Positions 1-5,741 of a DNA stretch of 14,001 nt are shown in pieces (the stretch's first letter is position 1; every line of letters begins with the position of its first letter). Location of the stretch: assembly GCA_039028695.1 (NCBI GenBank), contig JBCCHN010000137.1, forward strand, positions 1 to 14,001, written 5' to 3'. The translations under genes and the position numbers were made by a program. The stretch comes from JANQKX01 sp039028695. Its GTDB lineage: Bacteria > Pseudomonadota > Alphaproteobacteria > Kiloniellales > Kiloniellaceae. A model generated the notes under the pieces. It was not told the DNA's origin and searched no databases. It saw nothing but the letters and a program-made list of their open reading frames with translations.

Positions 1-1
1 C

Positions 2-307
2 GACATGAGGGCCCGTGTCTTCACCCTCGCCGCCGGCCAGTGCATTCCCTGGCACTATCACAGCGAGGTCACCGACAGCTTCGTTTGCCTGACCGGCCGT
101 TTGGTGGTCGAAACCCGTGCGCCCCACCACACCTACGAACTGGCACCCGGCGAGCGCTGCGCCGTGCCGCCCATGACCGCTCACTTCGTGCATGGCCCCG
201 CCGGTGACAACGGCACCTTCGCGCCGGTTCAGTTCCACATCGTCCAGGGCGTCGGGAGCTATGACTTCGTGCCCGTGGGCGGCGCCCGTGGAACAGCACG
301 AGGTTAA
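2..307 (+). CDS. Cupin-domain protein, probably 5'-truncated by the window edge
   Basis: This is a small single-domain cupin. Counting from the ATG at 5 (100 residues), metal-site motif 1 is G11 followed by H17-x-H19 and an acidic D24 where cupins usually have Glu. It leads into the strand FVCLTGRLVV. Motif 2 is reduced to the APGE turn (47-50) and PPMTAH with H60. The frame stays open upstream of position 5 (GAC at 2-4), so the ATG may be internal and the true start outside the window. Small cupins of this kind bind a metal and act as isomerases, dioxygenases or sugar sensors; the substrate cannot be told. It converges with the lipoprotein gene across 30 bp. The cupin fold is fairly sure, the function unknown. 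Confidence 0.75.
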   Translation, partial: DMRARVFTLAAGQCIPWHYHSEVTDSFVCLTGRLVVETRAPHHTYELAPGERCAVPPMTAHFVHGPAGDNGTFAPVQFHIVQGVGSYDFVPVGGARGTARG

Positions 308-340
308 GCGGGGGGGTAGTCGCTGCCGGCAGCCCGCCTA
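308..340. terminator. GC-rich hairpin between convergent genes, possible terminator
   Basis: The 30-bp gap between the cupin stop and the minus-strand lipoprotein stop holds a perfect 12-bp palindrome, GCTGCCGGCAGC (322-333). It lies inside an outer GCGGG (308-312) / CCCGC (333-337) pairing. The position suits a bidirectional terminator, but neither strand has a T-run, so this is structure plus context only. Confidence 0.3.
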
Positions 341-1189
341 ATTGCCCTCCGCCAGTTGCAGGCGCAGATCATAAAGCATCGACTTTACCTGAGGCACCAA
401 GGCGGCGACCGCCTGGTTCAAGGCTTCACCTCGCATGTCGTCGGCCACCGCGGATGAGCCCACCGAGGGAGTGATGGTTTCGGCCGAGTCGAGAAGCTCG
501 CTTTGAGCATGGCCATAGGTGTAGCCGTTGCGCACATCCAACAGCAGGGCCTGGGCCGCCGCACCGGCCTCGATTGACTCGGTGGGGGCCAACCAGAAAC
601 CGACGATGGTCAGCTTGGCCAGACCCAGAGCATTCTCCGCGCTCTTTGACCACGCTGTCCCTTCATAGACCAGGACCGCATCCACGTGCTGTCGGGCGGC
701 ACCCAGGCGAATGCCGTGAACGACCTGGCCCAGGCAATCCGCGTAGTTGCGCTCCAAGCGCCAGCCGTGGCAAAGCTCTTGATCCAAAGGCGCCACTTCA
801 GTGTGGGTAAAGGCCGCGATAAGCGGTGAAATGGGCACGAACTCGCCCCAGCCGGGCCCCAAGTCAGCGGCCAATGCGCGCCAGTGAGCCGCCTCGCTTT
901 CCGGGATGGGAGTCAGACCGCCCCGGTCGATGCGCGCCAATCCAAAGCGCGCCGGAAAGGTCAAGATCGGCTCCACCGCCGCGGCCGCATGGAGCGCCTG
1001 ATGGATCTGATCCGATCGCGACCCGGCCCCGCTATTTTCATCGGGCCCTTGAGTCGCGCTCGCCGCATAGTCCTCGAAATTTTGTAAATAATCCCGGCCC
1101 GAGGTGGTTTGCACCGAATAGCCGCAAGCCGCCAGAGCAAAAAGCCCGAGGGCAGTAAGAGTCACTCGACCCCATTTCCAAAACGCCAT
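338..1189 (-). CDS. Putative outer-membrane or periplasmic lipoprotein, family unassigned
   Basis: The 283-residue product begins with a lipoprotein signal: charged MAFWKWGR, hydrophobic VTLTALGLFALAA and the lipobox LAAC with Cys22 as lipidation site. The ATG at 1189 is chosen over the TTG at 1273 because GGAG lies about 9 nt before it and the signal peptide starts right there. The mature part has no repeats. The most patterned segment is near the C-terminus: VDAVLVYEG, then LGLAKLTIVGFWLAPTE, then AAAQALLLDVRNGYTYG and a helical tail rich in Ala, Val and Gln. The order (an '-ALVYE' strand, 'LTIVG', a 'LLxDVRNG' strand, a helical tail) recalls what I remember of the rhombotarget-lipoprotein family, but I see no GlyGly-CTERM tail, so I leave it unassigned. 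It follows the AAA ATPase gene on the same strand after 163 bp and probably has its own promoter. Confidence 0.75.
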   Translation of the reverse strand: MAFWKWGRVTLTALGLFALAACGYSVQTTSGRDYLQNFEDYAASATQGPDENSGAGSRSDQIHQALHAAAAVEPILTFPARFGLARIDRGGLTPIPESEAAHWRALAADLGPGWGEFVPISPLIAAFTHTEVAPLDQELCHGWRLERNYADCLGQVVHGIRLGAARQHVDAVLVYEGTAWSKSAENALGLAKLTIVGFWLAPTESIEAGAAAQALLLDVRNGYTYGHAQSELLDSAETITPSVGSSAVADDMRGEALNQAVAALVPQVKSMLYDLRLQLAEGN

Positions 1190-1276
1190 GTCCCGTCTCC
1201 GTTTTCTGTTAACGCACCGAAGACATCCCCTTCCCGTTTTATCGCGCCTTGACAGCGGCTTGGCGGGCACCAAAAC

Positions 1277-1305
1277 AATAGAATGTGGCGAGATTGAGGT
1301 GGCAA
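1277..1305 (-). promoter_or_regulatory. Candidate sigma70-type promoter of the lipoprotein gene
   Basis: Read on minus, TTGCCA (1300-1305) is followed after 17 nt by TCTATT (1277-1282). That is 5/6 and 4/6 matches to -35 and -10. It lies 87-116 bp upstream of the lipoprotein ATG. The -35 is covered by a short inverted repeat (1302-1314). Confidence 0.35.
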
Positions 1306-1314
1306 CACTGTTGC
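1302..1314. repeat. 13-bp interrupted palindrome, operator-like
   Basis: GCAACA-C-TGTTGC has perfect 6-bp arms around one base. It lies in the intergenic gap upstream of the lipoprotein gene and overlaps the candidate -35, where a repressor would be expected. No regulator gene is adjacent. Confidence 0.35.
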
Positions 1315-1352
1315 ATCCTATCCCTTAGCCGTTTAGCCCGGACTCTTGCGCC

Positions 1353-2510
1353 CTAGCGCTTCGGCCAAGTCCAAGCCGGCGGCGTCAAAGCGTCAATGAC
1401 GGTTTCGCTCAGATCCTTTTTGAGATCATGGCAGCTAACGCCCTCCCGTCCCTTTAATTCCTGCACCAAGGCGGCCGCATGGGATACCAGGATGATCTGG
1501 GACCCTTGCGCAGAGGCTCTGATCAAACGGGCCAGGGGTGCCAAGAGGCTGGGATGCAGGCTGGTCTCGGGCTCGTTGAGCACCAGAAGCGGTGGCGGGC
1601 GGGGTGACAGAAGGGCCACGACGAGCAGAAGATAGCGCAAGGTGCCGTCGGACAGCTCGGCCGCTCTCAAGGGCCGCAGCAGTCCCTTTTGCGTCATGGT
1701 CACTTCGAAATAACTGTCCCTGACCTCTAGATCCACCGTGCTGCCGGGAAAGGCATCGGCAATTGCAGCATCCAGGCGCGTTTGATCGCCAATCTCCTGG
1801 ATGGTGCGCAGCGCCGCGGCCAGGTCGCGCCCATCGCCGGCCAACACCGGGGTGCGCGTGCCGATCTGGGGCTGGCGCGCGGGTGCCGCCCGGTCCGTGC
1901 GCAGGTGATCGTAAAACCGCCAGGCCCGCATGCGCTCGCGCAGCACCAACAGTTCGAGCGCGTCTTTTGGGTCGGCGCCATGGGTCATCATGGACTCATA
2001 ACTGGCCAGGTCGGTGATTACTGGACGGCGCGCGCCGGCGGCGTCCAAGATCGACACCACCGGCCCGTTCCGTGAGGCGATCAGGTTCCGCCGGCTGAGG
2101 CGCTCGCCAGCCCACAGGGCCTCCGCCTTTATTTCCGGGTCCCGCCCGAAAATGGATCCGGGGACAGGCCGCGGCCGCCCCAAATCGATCCCATAGCCGT
2201 AATCCTCGGAGGCAAACCCCAGTTTCAAGGAAGCCCCCTCGCGATGCCGCGAGCCTTGAATGGGTACCTCGCCCGCCTTCATGGCGCGGGAAAAGCTCCG
2301 GGGGCCGGCCCACAGGGTGGAGTCCAAGCCGCCCTCTTGTGCCAAGGCCCCGATTACCCGCCCCTGAGCCACGTCGGCCAGCAAACGCAAAGCTCGGTAA
2401 AAGCTGGACTTGCCACTGCCATTGGCCCCGGTGATCACCGTCAGGCGATCCAGCGGCACCACCAAGTCCCTGAGCGAACGATATCCGGAAATAGCGACGG
2501 TGAGAATCAT
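1353..2510 (-). CDS. AAA family ATPase (RecF/SMC/OLD-like predicted ATPase)
   Basis: This 385-residue protein has the full ABC-ATPase-like motif set. Walker A is GANGSGKS (28-35), directly after an N-terminal strand module (ISGYRSLRDL..PL.RLTVI) typical of RecF/OLD ATPases. The signature LSDGT is at 286-290, Walker B LLVLNEPE at 308-315 with the ETSLHP D-loop, and the switch His is H344 in ILVSHAAALV. The middle (about 60-270) is a variable insertion with no recognisable domain. There is no C-terminal TOPRIM segment, so it is not a full OLD nuclease, and its size fits the stand-alone COG4637-type predicted ATPases. The family is linked loosely to DNA repair or defence, but no partner nuclease or methylase is adjacent. 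The ATG at 2510 lacks a strong Shine-Dalgarno sequence. It is divergent from the sulfotransferase gene. Confidence 0.85.
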   Translation of the reverse strand: MILTVAISGYRSLRDLVVPLDRLTVITGANGSGKSSFYRALRLLADVAQGRVIGALAQEGGLDSTLWAGPRSFSRAMKAGEVPIQGSRHREGASLKLGFASEDYGYGIDLGRPRPVPGSIFGRDPEIKAEALWAGERLSRRNLIASRNGPVVSILDAAGARRPVITDLASYESMMTHGADPKDALELLVLRERMRAWRFYDHLRTDRAAPARQPQIGTRTPVLAGDGRDLAAALRTIQEIGDQTRLDAAIADAFPGSTVDLEVRDSYFEVTMTQKGLLRPLRAAELSDGTLRYLLLVVALLSPRPPPLLVLNEPETSLHPSLLAPLARLIRASAQGSQIILVSHAAALVQELKGREGVSCHDLKKDLSETVIDALTPPAWTWPKR

Positions 2511-2558
2511 GGCCGCAAGCTCTGAAACGCTGATGAAAAGGGGTCCATGGTCCTAACT

Positions 2559-2602
2559 CTTGCTTTATGATCACGCCGTTCGATATCACCTGTTAAAGCA
2601 AG
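2559..2602. repeat. Long-armed inverted repeat in a divergent intergenic region
   Basis: CTTGCTTTA (2559-2567) and TAAAGCAAG (2594-2602) are perfect 9-bp complements. Inside them TGAT (2568-2571) pairs with ATCA (2585-2588), extending the stem to 13 bp with a one-sided 5-nt bulge and a 13-nt loop. It lies between the divergently transcribed ATPase and sulfotransferase genes. It could be a regulator site or a leader hairpin. It lacks a terminator-like GC stem or T-run. Confidence 0.5.
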
Positions 2603-2705
2603 CCCGATGGCGCAGTTCAAGGCTGGGAACCAGCACAATGGCGGTGTACATCCCTGTCGATAGAAGCTAGTGGATGGACACCGATAAAAACAGCTGGAAG
2701 ACTCT

Positions 2706-3488
2706 TTGCCCGCTCACCATCAAACCTCCTACTTTCTCTGCGCCACACCACGGAGCGGGAGCACCTTGCTGTGCGATCTTTTGACGCGGACGGGGGTTGC
2801 CGGGGTGCCGGAGTCATACTTTCGTCGGGAGTCCGTGCCCTATTGGGTGAAGGAACTGACGGTGCCGCTTGAGGGTGGACAACAGAACCCGGAGGTTTCC
2901 CCGCAGATCACCGGCGCCTATCTGGACGCCATCAAAAAAGTCGGGACAAGCGCCAACGGGGTCTTTGCCGCCCGGGTCATGTGGGAGAGTCTGCCGACGC
3001 TCCTTTGCCGCCTCGCCCAGCTTTATCCGGACAGCCCCGACGACCAGGCACGCTTGCGCGCCGCCTTCGACCCGCTGCGGTTCATCTACCTTTCGAGGCA
3101 AAACAAACTGGGACAAGCCGCCTCCCTCGCCAAGGCCCTGCAGAGCGGCTTGTGGCACCGCAATGCGGATGGCTCGGAGCTGGAACGCCTGGCACCCGAA
3201 CAGCCCGCGTCCGGATACTCATTCGAGCTGATGGACCGCTGTTACCGGGAATCCTGCGCGGACGACAGGGCCTGGCAAGACTGGTTTGAACAGCAGGGAA
3301 TTTCCCCCCTGTGCCTCACCTATGAAGCCCTGGCCACTGACCCCCAAGGCGTGACTGCGAAGACGCTCACCTACCTGGGGCTGGACCCCGCGATTGCGGA
3401 TAAGCTGTCCCCCGGTACGGCCAAATTGGCCGACGACGAAAGCCGGGCATGGATCGCGCGCTATCGCCGGGAGAAGGGCCTGGCGTGA
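2706..3488 (+). CDS. Stf0-like sulfotransferase
   Basis: The product is a PAPS-dependent sulfotransferase of 260 residues, close to the size of mycobacterial Stf0 (trehalose 2-sulfotransferase). The 5'-phosphosulfate loop is TPRSGST (14-20) after strand SYFLCA. The Glu in GVPESYF (E36) matches the position I recall as catalytic base in Stf0. The 3'-phosphate segment is RFIYLSR (125-131), followed by the helix NKLGQAASLAKALQSGLW. No signal peptide or membrane segment is visible, so it should be cytoplasmic. The start is TTG: GGAAG lies about 5 nt upstream, an in-frame TAA occurs at 2685, and the next ATG would remove the PAPS loop. The acceptor is unknown (a sugar, glycolipid or small metabolite). 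No PAPS-synthesis or glycosyltransferase gene is nearby. It converges on the nuclease-like gene with a 26-bp gap. Confidence 0.85.
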   Translation: MPAHHQTSYFLCATPRSGSTLLCDLLTRTGVAGVPESYFRRESVPYWVKELTVPLEGGQQNPEVSPQITGAYLDAIKKVGTSANGVFAARVMWESLPTLLCRLAQLYPDSPDDQARLRAAFDPLRFIYLSRQNKLGQAASLAKALQSGLWHRNADGSELERLAPEQPASGYSFELMDRCYRESCADDRAWQDWFEQQGISPLCLTYEALATDPQGVTAKTLTYLGLDPAIADKLSPGTAKLADDESRAWIARYRREKGLA

Positions 3489-3514
3489 GGAAAAACCGAC
3501 TTTCATGCTATCGA

Positions 3515-4036
3515 TTAGGAGACACGGCAGTAACCTGGTAAGTGTAAAGTGTCTCTCAAACTATGTCCCTTTGCGATGGCCAGACGCTCGGCACCTCGGT
3601 AACGGCCAAACGAATAACGAGGGCACTCAATTGCAAAACCGGAGAGAATCATCTCCTTACCTAAGTCCCGTTTGCCCAAAGAGCAGTATGCCACGACGCG
3701 CTTGGCGGTTGGTGAGTTTGGCCTGCGCTTGCACTTGACCTTTTGATCCAAAATGAGGGCACGCAGATGAACCGTCGCCGCATCGGCCCTGGGATCGGGC
3801 AAGCTTGGTACGACGATGCCGCTGAGGCGAATGGTATGTTGCGCAATCTTGAAGGTGCTGCCATCCATCACCTGGCGTACCTTTCCCCCATAGGACATGG
3901 GCGTATCGTCAAGAAAGCCGCCCAGCGCGATAGCCGGCAAAATGGCGATTAATATGACCACCTTTCTGCCATAGACCGGATTGTGGAGAACCGACGCAAG
4001 GTGCCGACCCCAGTTTTCGCTTTTGCTAAGGCTCAA
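3515..4036 (-). CDS. Membrane-anchored staphylococcal-nuclease-like protein, probably inactive
   Basis: The 173-residue product has one N-terminal membrane segment (about 26-42, VVILIAILPAIALGGFL) and then an SNase-like OB-fold domain (about 50-165). Recognisable landmarks are VRQVMDGSTFKI, TIRLSGI, KRVVAYC, DLGKEMILSGFAI and a final RYRGAERLA helix. Aligned by eye to staphylococcal nuclease, D19, R35 and R87 are kept (D58, R70, R113). D21 becomes S60, D40 becomes V75 and E43 becomes S78, so the calcium ligands and general base are missing. A binding or structural role is more likely than nuclease activity. The start is TTG with AAGGA about 8 nt upstream; no in-frame ATG precedes it. It faces the sulfotransferase gene head-on and diverges from the RTX genes. 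Confidence 0.75.
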   Translation of the reverse strand: MSLSKSENWGRHLASVLHNPVYGRKVVILIAILPAIALGGFLDDTPMSYGGKVRQVMDGSTFKIAQHTIRLSGIVVPSLPDPRADAATVHLRALILDQKVKCKRRPNSPTAKRVVAYCSLGKRDLGKEMILSGFAIECPRYSFGRYRGAERLAIAKGHSLRDTLHLPGYCRVS

Positions 4037-4512
4037 TTTTCCGTCCTTATCTTCATTGACCCAAGGGACACCCCGCTGTGAGCCCGGTCCGCCGCCATGA
4101 TAGGCGCCGGGTGGTTAAGTTTAGGTTCAACTTAAACCATTATTTCCAACAGGGATGGGTCCTATAGAGACACAGCAACCCACCAACGACTGGGCCGTCA
4201 ATGACGCGCGAGAAAAAAGTCGTGGCTGCCCCCAAGGAGATGGGAAACGGCACAGCAATCACAGGGCCCAAGGGATGTGTCGCAGGTCGGTTTCGCCTGC
4301 GGATCGCCTTCCGGCACCACAACCTGCCGTGTCAGATTCAAAGAAAAATCAAATAAATCTCAAATCAAAAGCCGCGGAAAACTTGGCGTTTTATTGCTAA
4401 TTTCCGTTTACTTAAGATATTAACTATCTATTTTTATTGCACTTTTAGCGCGTTTCCCTCAAGTTGTGCCGGCTCAGGAAGAGCGCGCCACGGTTAAGGA
4501 AAGGTATTCTTT
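4037..4512. other. Gene-free, AT-rich leader region upstream of the RTX genes
   Basis: This 476-bp divergent intergenic region has no convincing gene; one 81-codon frame at 4155-4400 has no family resemblance. TTAAGTT (4115-4121) and AACTTAA (4129-4135) form a 7-bp inverted repeat with a 7-nt loop. From about 4330 to 4470 the DNA is markedly AT-rich against its GC-rich surroundings, with runs such as AAATAAATCTCAAAT and TATTTTTATTG. This resembles a promoter or H-NS/MvaT-type silencing region for the downstream secreted-protein genes. Confidence 0.5.
4394..4423 (+). promoter_or_regulatory. Candidate promoter for the RTX gene pair
   Basis: TTGCTA (4394-4399) and TATTAA (4418-4423) are separated by 18 nt within the AT-rich leader, each matching the sigma70 consensus at 4 of 6 positions. 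This leaves an approximately 85-nt 5' leader before the ATG at 4513. Other hexamer pairs can be drawn in such AT-rich DNA, so the exact site is uncertain. Confidence 0.3.
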
Positions 4513-5670
4513 ATGGCTAAAGTCCAGATTAAGAATTGGGTCGATCCGAAAGAGTTTGACGCCCAACCTGTCGGCATAAGGTTTAGAGGCTTCAACACAG
4601 AGGTCATGAGTTCTGATTTGGTCCGCGTGTCATCAGGAAACCTGACCATCAATTTCGACGGACGTTTTTCCTTCGACAAAGACGGACGGTTGAAGTCGTC
4701 AGCTGTCGAGAAGGTGACTTTTGGGGTGGATGACAAGACCTTTGCCGAGGTGACGGAAATTGACCCTTTGGTGTTCATGGACGAGGCCCCACAAACCTAC
4801 GAACCCGGCGATGAAACGGTAGTAATCGATAGGTTTGCAAAGGACGGATTTGTCACTGTCACCAATACTGCAACGGGTGATGTAACCACGATAGAAATAT
4901 CTGACGATGCTACATATGGCCTCGCGCAATCCCAAACGGAGAACCTTCCTGAACTCCCCGACATAATGGACTCCCTCTACGAATTCATAGGCGGCGAAAA
5001 CCCGTTTGATTTTATCCGCCAGCTCTTGAATGGCTCGGACGAAATTCGGGGTAGTCTTGAATCCGATGAACTGAGTGGCGGTTTGGGTGACGACTTCATT
5101 CGCGGCGCACATGGTAATGACCTACTTTATGGCAACGACGGCAATGATGTTCTCAAAGGCGGCTTCGGGCGGGACACCTTGAAAGGCGGCGGCGGCGACG
5201 ACCGGATCTGGGGTGGCGCTGACGGGGACAAGCTGATCGGCATGTCCGGTCAAGACACGCTGTATGGTGGCGCCGACAACGACAAGCTGCACGGCAAACG
5301 TGGCAACGACGAGCTGCGGGGCGGTGAAGGCGACGATCTCCTTATAGGTGGTGCCGGCAAAGACAAGCTGCACGGCGGCAGCGGCGATGACAGGATCGTC
5401 GGCGGCACCGAGGCGGACAAGCTGACCGGCGGCGCTGGAAGCGATATCTTCATCCTTTCCGAGGGTGATGGGCGGGACGTCATCACCGATTTCCTCAAAG
5501 GCGCCGATGTTTTGGACGTCAGCGACTTTGGCTTTGACGACGCCGCCGAGGTGTTGGCCTTGGCCAAAGATAACGGCGAAAGAACCGTGATCGATCTCTC
5601 GGAGACAAGCCAAATCGTCCTGCGAAATACGGTCTTGGATGACCTGGACGAGACTCATTTTATCGTCTGA
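4513..5670 (+). CDS. RTX calcium-binding protein 1, predicted type I-secreted
   Basis: The 385-residue protein has three parts. Residues 1-175 are a beta-rich N-terminal region with no signal peptide; 42-89 match the next gene's product without gaps. Residues 179-313 are 15 uninterrupted RTX nonapeptides of type GGxGxDxLx, for example RGGEGDDLL and HGGSGDDRI. They should fold as a calcium-loaded parallel beta-roll outside the cell. Residues 314-385 carry the C-terminal type I secretion region (ILSEGDGRDVITDF, ADVLDVSDFGF, SQIVLRNTVLDD) ending in HFIV, a hydrophobic tail like those read by ABC exporters. No protease (HEXXH) or lipase motif is seen, so the function may be adhesive, structural or a surface-layer role. 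AAAGG lies 8 nt before the ATG. Several nonapeptides have DKL or a missing Gly, so calcium affinity may vary along the roll. Confidence 0.88.
   Translation: MAKVQIKNWVDPKEFDAQPVGIRFRGFNTEVMSSDLVRVSSGNLTINFDGRFSFDKDGRLKSSAVEKVTFGVDDKTFAEVTEIDPLVFMDEAPQTYEPGDETVVIDRFAKDGFVTVTNTATGDVTTIEISDDATYGLAQSQTENLPELPDIMDSLYEFIGGENPFDFIRQLLNGSDEIRGSLESDELSGGLGDDFIRGAHGNDLLYGNDGNDVLKGGFGRDTLKGGGGDDRIWGGADGDKLIGMSGQDTLYGGADNDKLHGKRGNDELRGGEGDDLLIGGAGKDKLHGGSGDDRIVGGTEADKLTGGAGSDIFILSEGDGRDVITDFLKGADVLDVSDFGFDDAAEVLALAKDNGERTVIDLSETSQIVLRNTVLDDLDETHFIV
5467..5654 (+). repeat. C-terminal secretion-region repeat, copy 1
   Basis: This 188-bp segment encodes the end of RTX protein 1. It matches 6951-7138 with 6 mismatches and no gaps, counted by eye (about 97% identity). 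Only two codons change residue (Lys to Arg, Lys to Asn). The match ends about five codons before each stop. Confidence 0.9.
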
Positions 5671-5741
5671 CTTGATTTCAATAATTCACTTTTTGCACCG
5701 CCCCGGCGGCCTGATTCTCTATATTCTGGAAAGGCATTCCA

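Noticed and set aside
1353..2510. AAA ATPase as part of a two-gene defence system with the lipoprotein or sulfotransferase
   Set aside because: There is no nuclease, TOPRIM, methylase or toxin gene beside it; the lipoprotein gene is 163 bp away with its own promoter and the sulfotransferase gene is divergent.
4155..4400. 81-codon frame on plus in the RTX leader
   Set aside because: No ribosome site, no hydrophobic or conserved pattern, and it runs into the AT-rich promoter zone.
5122..5658. Long open frame on minus, opposite RTX gene 1 (and a similar one at 5987-6568 opposite RTX gene 2)
   Set aside because: The repeated Gly/Asp codons of the RTX array keep the opposite strand free of stops. 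The translations are low-complexity mirrors of the repeat and have no ribosome site.
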